A stretch of 64,000 bases of DNA from positions 1,319,675 to 1,383,674 of the forward strand of contig JAJEKV010000050.1 in NCBI GenBank assembly GCA_021234155.1, given 5' to 3'. A program made the translations under genes and the position numbers. Numbering within the stretch: the first letter of the stretch is position 1; every line of letters begins with the position of its first letter. Shown one piece after another: positions 1-13,854 of this stretch. Below the pieces are notes generated by a model. It saw only the letters and a program-made list of their open reading frames with translations. It had not been told where the DNA came from and ran no database searches. The stretch comes from Isoetes taiwanensis (lineage: Eukaryota > Streptophyta > Lycopodiopsida > Isoetales > Isoetaceae).

Positions 1-740
1 TGGAGATGCTCGAATCTTTAGGAGAGCTCGTTTTTAGCTCTAGTAAAGGCCCATCTACCCTTTTCCTCCTATTCTTGGCCCTAGTGGCCTTATAAAAGGA
101 TTTAGTGACGATTTCTGGAATCACAGTTTTACCTCTGGAGCCAAGCAATTGGAGCATTCCGCTTTCCCTGGCTGCTTGATCTTCTGCCTCTGGGGGTTTA
201 GGGCCATTTCGAATTGATTGGAAATCAATTCGGCCTGTTCCGAGCAACTTCATATTTTGGTGCTGCTTCTGAGGTCACTCCGTTCTTGGAGCGTTCGTGA
301 CTTCTATTTGAGCAATACTACTGCAGTATCAAGTTTTTATGATAGAACTTCTGAAGTTGGGCTTCAGGCTGATCCTGGGGATCAGTTGCGGTTGTGCGTG
401 GGGAGTTCTGGAAACTCACGGTTGAGGGGAACTCTAGGAGTTCTAGATAGCGCAATCGGACCTACCTTCTGTAGGTTGTGACACTCTATAGATCTGCTTC
501 TGAGCCATCTTTCCATAGCCATCAACCACAGCGTCAACGGCCTCATAAAAGAGGGGTTAACAAAAAAAAGGGATAAAAAACAAAATTCCGGCCCGACTTT
601 GTTAATGATTTTTTTTTGCCCCTTACCGGCCTTGTTAAGCATCAAGAGATAATTATTTCTCATGGTCTCTCATGCTATACGGTATAAGAATTATCTCTCG
701 CGTATAGCACGAGAGATAAAAAATTTTGGAACATGTGGCC
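1..740. mobile_element. Right end of a Harbinger-like non-autonomous element
   Basis: The interval ends in CATGTGGCC at 732-740. The same terminal word, inverted or direct, closes the elements at 13396-18120 and 47993-49221. Its subterminal part (about 660-720) matches 49135-49200 of the third element: a GCTATACGGTATAA-like block followed by a 10-bp inverted repeat TTATCTCTCG/CGAGAGATAA. No convincing protein is encoded; the short open frames here are not supported by composition or similarity. The left end lies outside the window, so length and target duplication are unknown. Confidence 0.55.
691..719. repeat. Subterminal hairpin of the Harbinger-like element
   Basis: Perfect 10-bp inverted repeat TTATCTCTCG ... 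CGAGAGATAA around a 9-nt loop. The same arms recur at 49171-49200 with a different loop, and the left arm alone at 18101-18110. Conservation of the arms with loop change suggests a functional or at least inherited subterminal structure. Confidence 0.7.
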
Positions 741-777
741 GGCGAGAGGGAGGGAGGGAGGGAGGGGGAGGGAGGGA
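741..777. repeat. GGGA/AG-rich simple repeat
   Basis: Purine-rich (GGGA)n tract sitting between the Harbinger-like terminus and the ATGAAATGAAAT tail of LINE copy A. It occupies the position that (AG)n tracts occupy beside the other LINE copies. Confidence 0.85.
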
Positions 778-801
778 TGAAATGAAATGAAATCTATTAT
801 T

Positions 802-833
802 ACATCTTTGAGACCGCCAGGTCTATGAGACGT
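802..833 (-). other. LINE 3'-terminal two-stem hairpin (copy A)
   Basis: On + the outer arms are ACATCT/AGACGT and the inner arms AGACC/GGTCT around GCCA. In the sense RNA the one irregular outer pair becomes G-U. See the finding on covariation. Confidence 0.75.
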
Positions 834-1911
834 TTACATATTGCACTCAAAGTTATAAAATAGATCATCCAATGCGTCTTCTGAGAATAACACATTGAAC
901 TCCTCTACCTCGATCTCTTCCCCATTTTGTTGTTTCAGATGTTCATCTCTATGTTTAAGAATGTCAACAATACACCCGCCAATACATGAACCTGGATACT
1001 GAAAGAAAACATCAAGTGAAGCAGCACAAATCCCATACTTGGCTCTAATATCACAATAAGCACGGCAAGAAAGCAAGACATGGGATTCATCCTCCACTAC
1101 TCCCGCATCACATACTTTACAATGCCTAAGATCACACGCAATGGCTGCCCACCTCCTAACCTCCACACCAAGCCGATGTAAACTTAGATGTATTCTAGCA
1201 ATTGCTTGCCTATACTTCACCGATATGGGTTCCTTAAGGTGTTGTGCTTCTTGCAAAGAGGGATTCATCTGAGCCTTATAGTATTCTTTCTTTATGGCTG
1301 GCACGTTCCATGACTTATTTAGGAAACTCTCTCGAACCCATCCATCAATATCTTCTCTGTGCAACCCCAACTCCTAAATATCCATCCCCCATCTCATAAT
1401 CCATCTGTTAATATCTGCATACTAGCCCTAATTCATTGTTTCTTCTAGAGCAAGTATTGGTAGGCTATTGACTGGCATATCATATAAGACCTTACATATG
1501 TAACGTAGAAGTCTGCAAAGAACTTCAACTTCAAGTGACATCATCCCACACTCTGCCATCATCATGTCATAAGGTGTTTGCATCTTAGTACCCAGCTCAG
1601 TATGTTAAAAATTCTTTTGTATCTTTTCCACCTTTTTCCACCTATCATTAGCTAGGACTGGCCCCCAAACTTCGCATCCATAAAGCGCAACAGTCTATAC
1701 CAGGACTTTATAAATCACATACGCTTCATTTAAAAATTCTATAAATCAGTATTTACGCACTTTCTCTGCATAGCATTTTTGCTTTCAAACTAGCATTCAC
1801 TCTATGTTCAATGGTTTTGTTCCAATTAGGGCTCTTATCCACATTCAAACCTAAGTATTTATAATTCTCAACAATCTCCACCTGCTTATCTTTATAGTAT
1901 AAAGAGACACT
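834..1911 (-). pseudogene. LINE ORF2 C-terminal remnant (zf-RVT region)
   Basis: The open part (834-1370, 178 codons) carries the ORF2 C-terminal zinc-finger signature: C-K-V-C, then E-D-E-S-H-V-L-L-S-C and a following A-Y-C-D-I-R. This is the CxxC...HxxxxC zf-RVT arrangement found after the RT domain in plant L1-type LINEs. It is preceded by the family block R-L-G-V-E-V-R-R-W. From 1371 to 1911 the reading frame is broken by stops and indels, but words such as the GC(E)VWGP segment are still recognisable. The fragment cannot encode an active RT. Confidence 0.8.
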
Positions 1912-1920
1912 AGTTATGGT

Positions 1921-1937
1921 GCCCGGCGTTGCCGGGC
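1921..1937. repeat. GC-rich perfect hairpin
   Basis: GCCCGGC-GTT-GCCGGGC, a 7-bp perfect stem with a 3-nt loop in AT-rich DNA, just beyond the truncated 5' end of LINE copy A. No gene or known terminator is associated with it. Confidence 0.6.
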
Positions 1938-4900
1938 TTAGTAATAATCTGAAGACGTGATTGTTTTATACTTGGCTAGAATAGACAGTATGGCTTGGAG
2001 GGCAAGGGTAACACAGAGGAATTTAAGATTCTTTGATATATTCAATATATAGATTCTATGTATGCGATATTTGGGAATTTAGACTTGATTATATTATGTT
2101 GGACCAAACTTGATTATATTATATTGGACCAAGTAAGTACTCACAACGTAATGTCAAATTTGAATGTACTATATAATTGCTTCAAATAGTTGATCCTAAT
2201 GTCTCCTAAGGACAATAATATAAGATGAAGAATCTTAGAAAGATATTTTGAAAATTGCAATAAGGAACTGAATACAGTTTCACTGTAGGAACTGAATTTA
2301 ATTTCTTGCATTTGTAGATGACGTTGCCTTTCATTGCATCTAGATAGCTAGCTATTGCCTCTTTTCTAAGTCAAACTCTAGCATGCGCATGCAACAGTAC
2401 AACAAAAATACAACAAAGTCTATTTTGATATTCAATACAGTAGCATTTCTACTTAGCATGCCCAAGGTTATGGTTGTGAAATCCCATAGCAGCTGGATGG
2501 AGATGGTGACAATTGGATGGTGACATACAACTGATAACAAAAGGTGCACTTATCTAATCCATTTATTGCTCTTAAAAATTTATTCCTTGTTTATAATAAT
2601 CCAGCAACAAATAGATTAGAGAGAATATTAGCTCACGACGCAGGTGTACATTGAAAACACATGTACCATGAAAACATGTGTACATGAGTGTATAATGAAA
2701 ATATATTTGCACACATAAGAATCTTACAGCTTCGCAAAGCCAAATCGCAGAGAACATTGTTGTTCGCGGAGTTGAAAATAAGACGTCGTGAGAACCATAC
2801 GATTGGGACGCTAATTACATAACAAAGATGGGCACACATGATTCAAATTAGTATGGGTGCAACATATTTGTGTCTAATAAAAATCAAACCAACCCCGAAC
2901 AAAAGCCTCAGATATGCTGTCTGCAAGAGCATTACGACACACCATATAATGTTTTGTCTATCAGTTTTGCTTTGTTTTACTTTGCAGCTATAATTATTTT
3001 CTGATGCACTCTATGTGCAAAAGAAATTTGAGCCAATGCAATAAGGAGAACCATATTGTAACTACACATATCTATAATCAATAAGTTAAAGCATTTTTCA
3101 AACTTGTAGAGTAGATGCAAGAAACCTTATTGTGTTTGCTGTGTAGATCTAGGTCTCCAATTTTCACTATAAATGCTTAAATGCAATATCTGGATGACCA
3201 TGAGCACACATTTTACATTGCCAGGGTTTGATGCAGCGTTTGATCCAAATCTAGCAGTACAATTTTAAGTCAAATTCAATTTTTCACATCGTTGGTCAAA
3301 TGTAGCAACCAAGCTCAAAATTAAAGATTACAATCATATTGTATGGGAAGAGTTAGCCTTCACCATGCTGGACATAGCTAGCCTTCACCATGATGCATAT
3401 AGCTGAAAGTATTGCAGTTCGAAATACTTGATACACCAAGCTGTTAAAGACAACAGACAGATTCAAATCAAATTATCCCACTGTTCCCACTGTTGTATAT
3501 TACATCGGGATAATTTGATAATACTACAGTGGGTTTTATCATAAATGACAAATCTACTGGTTTGCATAAAATACAGATATACCTAGCGCACTGCTAGAAC
3601 TGGGCATCAACAAAATAGTGGATATTATTGCATGCATTTGCACATGCATCCAGCCACGACGGAAAAGTGATGTTTAGCACGCCTTCAACAAAATGAGGTA
3701 CATGCATGAACGCCTATAATTAATTCCACAAAAATTGCACTTCTTCCATTGCCATGACAGCTCTTCTTGTTTTGGTCGTGGGAATGGCCTCCCTCCTCTT
3801 TCCACGTAACTTCTAGTTTAGACTTAAAGAGATTCTCAGGGTGTCCCTGCCACAAAGAATGGCCTCCCTCTTCCCTTTCCACATAATTTTTAGTTTAGAC
3901 TTAGCAAGATTCTCAGGTCCTCTTGTTATCACAAAGTGACACGAATGGTGTAGATTATATATGCAACATGCAGCCATCATTTAAGTATAATTGTTGCCTA
4001 TCTATGTATCTATCTCCTACGTGTCTATTTATCTCCTTTGATACAATGATAGCACCTGTCAAATTAATTTACTCATACCTGAAAATGTTAGGCACAAACC
4101 ATTCTAAGGTTTAGACATGCAATAAGTTCTAACAGTTGGAGAAAATAATCGGTGCTGCATATGTGATTTGCTTCTGCGTATCAGGCTGGGAACATGTGCC
4201 TTGGATTGCTGGAATTATGATAGGTACTACAACATCAGAACTTCTTTAGGCTACCCTAAATAAAAAGGTTCTATGCCCAACATCTATAGCAGTCAATATA
4301 CTCACAAAAGCTGCTCAACACTCTTAGCATGTCCATGAATCCTATAACTTAGTTCACAGTAGTATTGCATCTGCATGAGACGTAAATCTGCACTTATGCA
4401 GCAACTTACACTACCTTCTTCGAGCTGCTTCTCCGTTGCTTTCCCTCTAGAAATGGCAAAAGGGATATCCTAGATATTTGTGACTTTTGCTGCAGCATCT
4501 CAAAACCGCCAAGGAAGACTGACAATGTGCACAAAAAGTGAAAGAAAATGAAATCTGTATAACGGATCAGGGATAGATAATTTGCTACAGCCTATTAACT
4601 GGACAAACTTGAGCATGTGCTACTGCCATAACATCTTCTGGGAGTCTGCTAGAAGACAACTTCCAGATATATATTATCTGACCAACTCTAGTCTGATTCT
4701 TCCATATTCAGAAGCAAGGTTCAATGAGGGAAATTGTTGAAGGTTTTGTAGATTGAATTCTTGTATGTTATGTTTACTTCTTACAGAAGGGTAGAGGCCT
4801 TCCTAAAGCATGAAGGTGAAAGGAAGGTCAGGTATATATAGAGGTAAGAAGCAAGGAAGCTCCCAGTTTTACTTGAAGCTACTGAGCTTCAAGCAATTTG

Positions 4901-6030
4901 AGAGAAGAAATTTACCTTCTAGAGTTGGGTCGTGAGGCCCTTTAGTAATTCCCATTCCCCAAAATCTTACAGTATAGATCTGTTATGGTATGATTTGTAC
5001 TGGTCTAAACAATATGATCATCCAATATGTGAAGCCTGGACTGTCAAAGAAGCAGCTAAGGATACATACAACCCAAGCAATACCCATATTTCTGGCATAT
5101 CATACAGTAGCAGGCCATACATACTGTGATCAAGCGTTGAGACTGGCATTCTTTTCTATGGAATGCATGTCTTGAAACTCTGGGATGAAAAAATGCAAGG
5201 AGGTAAGGCATACCAAGTGTTCAAAACAAAGATCATAACATAATTGCCTACCTCTTTCCATTGCAACAACTCCATTTTTAGTAGGAAATATTTCTCGCCC
5301 CGCTGTAGATACTATGCGCCTTTGAGGTCTTCATGTGAATAAAGATCCAGGTGGAGAAGATCACAATTTAAAACAGAACGCACGAATATGTTGATTGGCT
5401 CAGTTTTCAACGGAAAAAATACCATGTTTAGAAGAAGATATTATGTCAGGCTTACCTTCAAAGCATGTAATATTTATTTATCTGTTTGATCTTAATTCAC
5501 AACGAATATACGACGGATATACACATTGATGGATAAATTGGTATCAGTGTAAGCAAAGAATACTGTACAGGATGAGGATGACGGTAAGTAATATTCTAAA
5601 AACAATTTTTAAGAATGGAAGGTATTTTCAACAATACATTGAAGACCTATTGTTTAGGATTAGCTGAAGCCTGTCTTCACTTGTTTCTCAGTTCCAATGC
5701 TAGTTCATGTCAAACAGCTGAAAGTTCCAGTTCTTGTGTTGCAGGTCGATAAGCCACAAATGTTCCATCAATAGAAAATGAACCTGGGTTGAAGCAAGTG
5801 ATTCCAATATATTGTGCCATTCTTTGCTCTGACCGATCTGCAAGAACAATCTAGAAAAGAATGTCTTAAGAATGATGCAAATAAACTCTCTCGCTCCAAT
5901 TAGTCTAAAGAAAACTTACTGTATGAGGGCTCAGATAGAGACGAAGCGCGTGATCATAATTCTGGCTGATGGGTTGTGTTGTAAGAGGCAAAGGACATAT
6001 GACCTGAATCTAAAAATAGCCAGCCTTTTA
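1938..6030. other. AT-rich non-coding stretch
   Basis: No open frame with coding character, RNA gene or recognisable transposon was found on either strand. Open frames are at most about 70 codons and have random-looking composition. It could be intron or intergenic DNA. Confidence 0.6.
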
Positions 6031-6034
6031 CGCA

Positions 6035-6235
6035 TGCCCAAGTTGAGAATGAAGCACCGTTATGGGTAAACTTTCACGCCTGCCCAAGTTGAGAAAGAAG
6101 TTACATTATGGACAAACTGGCAAATTGTTAGACAGGCTTTCATGCCTGCCCAAGTTGAGAAAGAAGTTCTACTATGGGCAAACTTTCACACGTGCCCAAG
6201 TTGAGAAAGAACTTGCATTATGGACAAACTGGAAA
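6035..6235 (+). repeat. Four-copy ~46-bp tandem repeat
   Basis: The word GCCCAAGTTGAGAA(A/T)GAA recurs at 6035, 6082, 6148 and 6194, each followed by a TTATGG(G/A)(C/T)AAACT block. Spacings are 47, 66 and 46 bp; the 66-bp unit carries about 20 extra bases (CAAATTGTTAGACAGG region). The copies differ by a few substitutions, so the array is not very recent. Confidence 0.85.
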
Positions 6236-7415
6236 TGAAAAGATGCTAAATTTAAGGAGCAGTCATGCATATTGTACCAAGGCAGTAGGTCACACACTTG
6301 TGTAGAGCCAATTTTGCTGCAAATTTTGTATCCTTGTTGCTCCTAATAGAGTTGCACCAATTTATGAATCGTGATGGTCCAGAAATTGTACCAGGAGAAG
6401 AGAAAAATGTAAATCCCTCTACAACATGGGAGATGATGTTGAGTAAACTAACAAAAATGGATTTACTTGGCAACCTATATATCTCTAAATCAAAACACCG
6501 ATTACGATTCTAAGTGTTATCTTTACATGCATTGCATTATAACATCTGTAAAAATCTTACTCTAGTGATTCTACTTGTTATCATTATATGCATAACATTA
6601 TAATATCCGATAGCATATCTTACGACACAAACATGTCTCATTCCATCACTAACCTGCATGATCATTATGCATGATCATTATGCATTCCAGTTCGTACTTG
6701 GTTTTATGTCATCTCACCTGCCTGAATGTAGATGCACAAAGCAAACGTAAAGCTGATGTTTTCTAACTTATTATGTGCTTTTAGAAATGCCCAAGGCAAT
6801 AATGATAGATTACCTGAGGCAAATTATGAGTTCATATTTACTCTTCTTATGCAGTTGTGGAAATCTCTGGCTAAAAAACACGTTCAAAATGCTGCTTTTT
6901 CATGCCGTCCCTTGCAAAATGTGCTCCATAATGAAGCCATGTAAAGGTCTTTGTTCCACACACAATATACCTCCATAACTGTATCGTCACCTATGAATCC
7001 AAAAAGTGCCCGTTGCATTAATAAAGAGTTGAAAGAACATAAAAACTTGGTCCACCAGAGTTATGCAGGAAAAAATAGTTTTGTTATTAAGGAAATATGA
7101 TACTACGACACATAATTTGTTGTGCATTTCACATAGCTAGATACCATAGTAACAATTTTCTGGCCGCAATGCATTACGAATATGCCTAATGTCTGGATCT
7201 TAAACAGAAAAACCCCATTATAAGAAGCCCTGGATGCCTTTGTTTTTATGCAAACAAATTACTTACTCAATCTGATGGCCAGGCTGACGAAATTTATTTC
7301 CTTTTTTCTGGCAAAGTAGACACCGGCGAAACTTGCTTCCTTCGTTCTGGTAAGAAGATGCCAATTCAAAGACCAAAAGTTTATGCTTCATATTGCAAAG
7401 AAATTAATGACGACT
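6236..7415. other. Non-coding stretch
   Basis: Nothing firmly identifiable. A 15-mer (TGCATGATCATTA-like) is directly repeated at about 6656-6684. Open frames near 6298-6513 and 6732-6944 were judged not convincing. Confidence 0.5.
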
Positions 7416-7847
7416 TCAATAATACCTAGCCAACAGATTCATAGACCCAGAAGCACATGTAATAATTAGTTGTATCAGAACCTCGAAGATGGAACACCAA
7501 AATTTCAAGCACAGTTGAATAGGCTCTACGAATTGAACTTTTCTCTTGGCTTGATCTGGTTCTTCATTTTCCACATTCTCTGGGATGGGTCGGACGACAT
7601 AGTATCTCATTCTATAGCAAACACCAAAGTCATTTTTTAAGATCCAAATGTTGGAGAGGAACCCCATACCTGAAAGAAACTTGAATCTCAGGCAAACCGT
7701 CTCAGATAAACTTTCGCAAGAGGTCTCCAGCCAAAAACCTCTGGTAATATGCTCTAGTTCAAAGGCTCCTTGAATTGGGCACATGCAGTCGACACCTGCC
7801 ATGCAATCCGGCAGGGAAAAAAAAAAAAAAGAGCCTAGAGGAATCAA
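7416..7847 (-). CDS. Unrecognised possible exon(s)
   Basis: A 143-codon open frame on the minus strand in an otherwise stop-rich stretch. I do not recognise the product. The middle part has mixed composition unlike translated repeats (for example W-L-E-T-S-C-E-S and R-M-R-Y-Y-V-V-R-P). The start as called is doubtful: a long polypyrimidine run (about 7817-7832 on +) followed by GCAG lies just upstream in sense and would suit a 3' splice site. Further AG/GTAT-like words lie inside, so this may be one or two exons of a host gene rather than a whole gene. It could also be a chance open frame. Confidence 0.2.
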   Translation of the reverse strand: MIPLGSFFFFSLPDCMAGVDCMCPIQGAFELEHITRGFWLETSCESLSETVCLRFKFLSGMGFLSNIWILKNDFGVCYRMRYYVVRPIPENVENEEPDQAKRKVQFVEPIQLCLKFWCSIFEVLIQLIITCASGSMNLLARYY

Positions 7848-7971
7848 ACGAAAGGTATTTCTGATTTTTGGCTCACCAGAAACTTTTGCCGGCGTACAAA
7901 TTCCCTACGACCTTAGAAAAGTGGCCTGAAAAAAAAATAAAAAAGTTTTTCACTTGTCGGAAAAACGAAAT

Positions 7972-8312
7972 TTAAACAATAGGATAATCGGTCTTATTCG
8001 CACCAAAAATCATAACTCTGGTTTTATCCAAATTCACCTGCATGCCCTTAACATCACAGAAATTTGCAAGCACACCTAAATGTTTTTGCATCCCATGTAT
8101 GCTTCGAGATAACAGTACAACATCATCAGCATATAATAAAAGCATAAGCACATACCCGTTCAAATGTGTACCATCCCCTCCATGTGCTCGTATCCACCCT
8201 TCAAGTTGGTCTATGAATAGACCAAACAATGTAGGCGACAAGGGACATCCCGACTTCACTCCCATATTGCTTTCTACAATCTCATCACACATGCCTACAA
8301 AAGGAAATGATA
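7972..8312 (-). pseudogene. Internal LINE RT fragment (YADD motif)
   Basis: About 107 codons of LINE reverse transcriptase. It contains the block G-V-K-S-G-C-P-L-S-P-T-L-F-G-L-F, the catalytic Y-A-D-D and the following region on K-T-K/R-V-M-I-F-G. It lacks its own 3' end: similarity starts abruptly near 7970 and stops at the (AG)n tract at 8322. It is therefore an orphan internal piece of the same family as copy B, possibly separated from its parent by deletion. Confidence 0.85.
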
Positions 8313-8319
8313 ATTAGCC

Positions 8320-8490
<171 letters not shown>

Positions 8491-8504
8491 GAAGTGTATT
8501 ATTT

Positions 8505-8535
8505 CGTCTGGTGAGACCATCAGGTCTATTAGACG
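8505..8535 (-). other. LINE 3'-terminal two-stem hairpin (copy B)
   Basis: On + the outer arms are CGTCT/AGACG and the inner arms AGACC/GGTCT with loop ATCA. Confidence 0.75.
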
Positions 8536-9525
8536 CTACGAAAACACAGTCTCATAGTCAAAAACAAATTCATGTGACAAGCCCTCGCAGTCGAGTGGCT
8601 CATCATCAGGCTCTCTATCCTCTTCCTCATCAATCACATCCTTATTAGCTTTTAAGATTGTTTCTTGCATTTGTAATACATCTAACAAAAAGCTAGCAAC
8701 TCTTGTTGCTGGTAGCTCAAAGAACATTAAGAGATTAGGTACATCTATATCAAACCTGTCCCTTAGAGCTTGATAAGCTGGGCATCTCAAAATTACATGT
8801 TCCTCATCTTCGACCTCGCTTGATCCACAAACCCTGCATACTCTGTGTTCACGGGCAATCGCATACCACCTCCCAACCTCCACCTCAAGGTGGTGTGCAG
8901 TCATTCTCATCCTGCATATAGCATGCCTTTTCTTGATGGAAATATTTTCATTCAGATAGCTCATTTCAAGCAACAGAGGGTTCATAAACTCTCTATAATG
9001 CATCATCTTTGTGCTTGGTCTATGCCGTACCCTATTTAACACTATTTCTCCTACCCATTCCCTAATCCGGTCTTTATTACTTCCTGGGTTCTCAATGTTA
9101 ATCCCCCACTTCTTCAGCCAAACCATTCCATCTCCATACCACCCTTTTTCAAATGACTCCTTTCGAGCCATTCATGGGTAACTAGCTTCATTTTGGCTGT
9201 TTAACTTACTCAGATATGTAAGAGATTGGCATAAGGCCTCGCATTCCAAAGGGAGCATTCCACATTCTGCCAGCATTATTTCATATGGAGTTTGTACCTT
9301 TACGCCTAATTCTGCATGTAGAAATTTCTTTTGCACTTTCTCTATTTTTTGCCGTTGATCTAGGGGCAGCCCTGGCCCCCAAACTTCACAGCCATATAGG
9401 ACCACTGTCTGTACCAACGTTTTGAAAAGCATCCTCTTTAAGCTAAACTTCCATATGTTTGCTTCCGTACATTTCCTCTGCATTGCAAGAAAGGCTTTGA
9501 GTCCCTCATTTATTCTTTGCTGCAC
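8536..9525 (-). pseudogene. LINE B ORF2 C-terminal part (thumb and zf-RVT)
   Basis: Two abutting open parts (8536-9171 and 9172-9525) cover the region after the RT palm. The upstream one has L-F-K-T-L-V-Q-T-V-V-L-Y-G-C-E-V-W-G-P, a block shared by all copies. The downstream one has H-H-L-E-V-E-V-G-R-W, then C-R-V-C and E-E-H-V-I-L-R-C, the zf-RVT zinc ligands. A stop separates the two parts. The very acidic C-terminal tail (E-E-D-R-E-P-D-D-E) is typical of this family. Confidence 0.85.
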
Positions 9526-9528
9526 TGT

Positions 9529-10747
9529 CTAATTCCACCTAAAATGTTTGTCCACGATTAAGCCCGGGTACTTATAGGATGTCGAGATCTCAACCACGTT
9601 GCCCTTATAGAAGAACTCATAGTTCTTGTCTAGCGTTGTACCAAATATCACCCCTTTGGTTTTGCTCAGGTTCACATGTAAACCCTTGGCATCACAAAAG
9701 GAAGCCAACACATCTAGGTGCATTTGCATCCCTAGAGCGGCAGCTGAATAACATATCCAGCAAGGGTGGTGCCCCCATCACCTAGACTTGCAACCCATTC
9801 TTCCAGCTCATCAATAAATATCCCAAAAAGTGTTGGAGATAGCAGGCAACCCTGCTTAACTCCAATATTACATATGGGAATGAAAGTTGCACCCATACCT
9901 TCTCATATAACATTTTCACCACATCTTGATATGCATCGGGCATGTTTATTCTTTCCAAACTGGCCCATAAATTACTCCTGCATACTGTGTCAAATGCTTT
10001 GGTACAGTCTATGAATGCAGAGGAAAAGTTTTTCTTTTCGCATTCACAGAGTCTATCATAGCTCGGAAAGTAAGTAAGTGGTCGATGGTAGACTTTCGAG
10101 ATCTAAAACCTGCTTGCCCCATGGCCCTGACATCATGCTGCTCAGTCCATGTGCTGATTTTGGATTCTACTGTGGTGGCATAAAGCTTTGCAAAAAGATT
10201 GCAAACCATAATCATTCTGTAATTATTGGGGTCTTGTTACCTGCCTTATGAATTGGTATCACCATGTTCATTTGCCACGTATTAAAGAAGCCATCTCTAG
10301 CAACAACATTTAGTAGATGTACTAGTGCATCCACCATTTGTGGCCCAGTCCATTTAAGTAATTCCGCCACCAAACCAAGGGAGTCTGGCGCCTTCCGGTT
10401 TGGCAATTTTTGTAGCCCATCCTGTACATCCTCAATGGAAAAGGTGAAACCACCCCTCACAATACTCAAATTGTCACTTATGCCCTCTACATGGTACAAT
10501 CTTTTAATGTGATGCATCAAATCCTCCACTTCCAATTGTGGTGTTTCATGTTTGCCCTGCTTAAGCTTCTTCTAAAAATCATACGGGTAGCTAAGCAAGG
10601 ATTGGACCAACTCCTCCTGCTTGGTTGCAAAAAGGCTCTTTTTTTCCTCTTCACTAGAGTTTTAAACTCCTTAATGAATTGCAACCGTTCCTCTCCATGT
10701 GCCAGTTTATACTGTCTTCTTTTCTCTTTACATTCCGCATCGGCCAC
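9529..10747 (-). pseudogene. LINE B ORF2 reverse transcriptase, broken
   Basis: RT fingers/palm sequence is spread over several frames: the K-A-P-D-S-L-G-L-V-A-E-L-L-K-W block (10212-10535), M-G-Q-A-G-F-R-S-R-K-S-T-I-D-H-L-L (10009-10215) and the post-catalytic K-T-K-G-V-I-F-G block (9529-9729). Compared with copy C, about 45 bp that should encode the LLLYADD catalytic strand are missing near 9735-9755. Further stops lie near 9740-10010. Confidence 0.85.
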
Positions 10748-11783
10748 CCATTACAAGGAAGTCCTTTTTGCCTGCGCGCTGATGTAAAATAGCTTTTAGC
10801 AGTCTCTAGTATAAGAGACGTCAAAGTAGAGCTCATCTCATCTGCCCCATGTGGCCATGCCATATTTTCTATGCGTTTTTCAAAAGCAGAAAGATACAAT
10901 TCTGCCTTCTTGTCATCAACATAAATCTTACTAGATACAGTATGCGCTGGCTGTTGAGAAATTGTTCCAGAGACCCTAATGCTGGCAATGATGAGTACAT
11001 AATCCGACTCGCTTCTTTCCTCCAAAATTTGCATGTCTATAACATGTTCTGCAAAGTATGCTGGTGCTATAAAATAATCAACCACACTCTTGCCTCAACA
11101 TGTACATTTATATGTATCAGGAAACCTTTTTGTGCCATTGTAGATTAACATTTCCAAGCACACTACACATACCTCTCAAAGCATTCCCCATAGGAGTGGG
11201 CCATTGGTCCCGATCTTGAGAAACCCGATTCCATCCTACTTCCCCTATTTCAGTGTCATCCAATTGCTCCATCCATATAGGATCCCCACAATCACTTGAC
11301 ACTGCTGCTTGTTTGCTAGCTGTCCGGCCATTAAAATCACCCACTAGTACCACTTTGCCCGACGACAAAAAACATGAGACATCATGTTCCAGTGTTAGAA
11401 AGGGGTCGTCCATATCTAAGCCATACATCCTATATGTCTGTTGCTTTAGTGGAGGAAAGTAACGACCTGCAATATAAATATTCTGCCCACTTCCCGGAAT
11501 TTCCACCCAAATATATTGTTTAGAATCTTTAACTAACCTTACCATGTGAGCAAACTCTTGTCTAACGTAGCACACAATTCCTCCATATCCACGCCTTCTC
11601 CAGCCTTTCATGTTCCAAACTGAGTGTACTATTATGAAACCTGGTATGTCTGACAGTCCATTTTCCTCGTGTTCCCATGTTTCTGAGAAAAAGACCAAGT
11701 CTATTGATGCTAAAACATCACCCATTGGATCTACCTTTTCACTATTCGACCGGTTAATGTTCCATGCCATAATCCTGATGGTC
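10748..11783 (-). pseudogene. LINE B ORF2 endonuclease domain, broken
   Basis: An open part 11117-11770 encodes the N-terminal two-thirds of an APE-like endonuclease: M-A-W-N-I-N at the start, the catalytic-type E in F-S-E-T-W-E-H-E and G-D-F-N-G-R-T. The linker toward RT with N-G-W is in another frame (10654-11085). The ORF2 start ATGGCATGG sits a few bases after the ORF1 stop, separated by GAGACCATCAGGATT. Confidence 0.85.
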
Positions 11784-11954
11784 TCTATTCCCTATTCCTC
11801 AACATGCACCCGACCACCTCTCCATACTGCCCTCTTATTGTTCTGCTGAGAAACAAACCAAGTCTATTGATGCTAAAACGTCACCCATTGGATCCACCTT
11901 TTCACTATTCAACCGGTTAATGTTCTATGCCATAATCCTGATGGTCTCTATTCC

Positions 11955-13398
<1,444 letters not shown>

Positions 13399-13507
13399 GT
13401 TGGCCACATGGGGGTTGAGAGACAATTTGAGAGATGGAGAGAGATGGGAGATGGCGAGTGATGAAGGGAGAGTAAAAAATTTGGCTCTCCCTTTGAGAGA
13501 CAAAACA

Positions 13508-13527
13508 CCCCTAACTATTGTTAGGGG
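13508..13527. repeat. Left subterminal hairpin of the Harbinger element
   Basis: CCCCTAAC-TATT-GTTAGGGG, an 8-bp perfect stem. It matches 48104-48125 (GCCCCTAAC-TGTT-GTTAGGGGC) in the non-autonomous relative. Confidence 0.75.
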
Positions 13528-13854
13528 CATAACAGCCGGTTTCTCAATTTTGGCGCCCGAAAACTCACCGGAAATTGAGCCACCAATTCCGACCCCTGTT
13601 CAAGAAATGATCTCCTTATTGTTTCTTTGATCTACCCGCGCATTTGCTGCTCCAATTCCGCATTAGGGTCTCGAGATCGACCTTGCAATTCAAAATCCTT
13701 GAGCATTGGCAATAGGATTTCGAGTCTCAGGTTTGAAATTGTTCTTGAAAATTTCTAATTTAAATTGTGTTCAAGAAGTAATTTACTGTCAAATTCTGTT
13801 ACAGCAGGCTCTAAATCATGACTAGAGCTACTAGACCTGCTCTTCCCTAGAACC

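Larger units (their letters stand above)
778..1912 (-). mobile_element. LINE copy A (5'-truncated)
   Basis: Non-LTR retrotransposon on the minus strand. From its 3' end (low coordinate) it shows a GAAAT pentamer tail, the family hairpin at 802-833, the ORF2 C-terminus (834-1370) and decayed thumb/RT sequence up to about 1912, where similarity to copy C (about 20325) stops. Everything upstream (EN, most of RT, ORF1) is missing, as in ordinary 5' truncation during target-primed reverse transcription. Confidence 0.85.

Noticed and set aside
6298-6944. Small host ORFs (6298-6513, 6732-6978)
   Set aside because: They are short, overlap in several frames, and have no recognisable motif or splice context.
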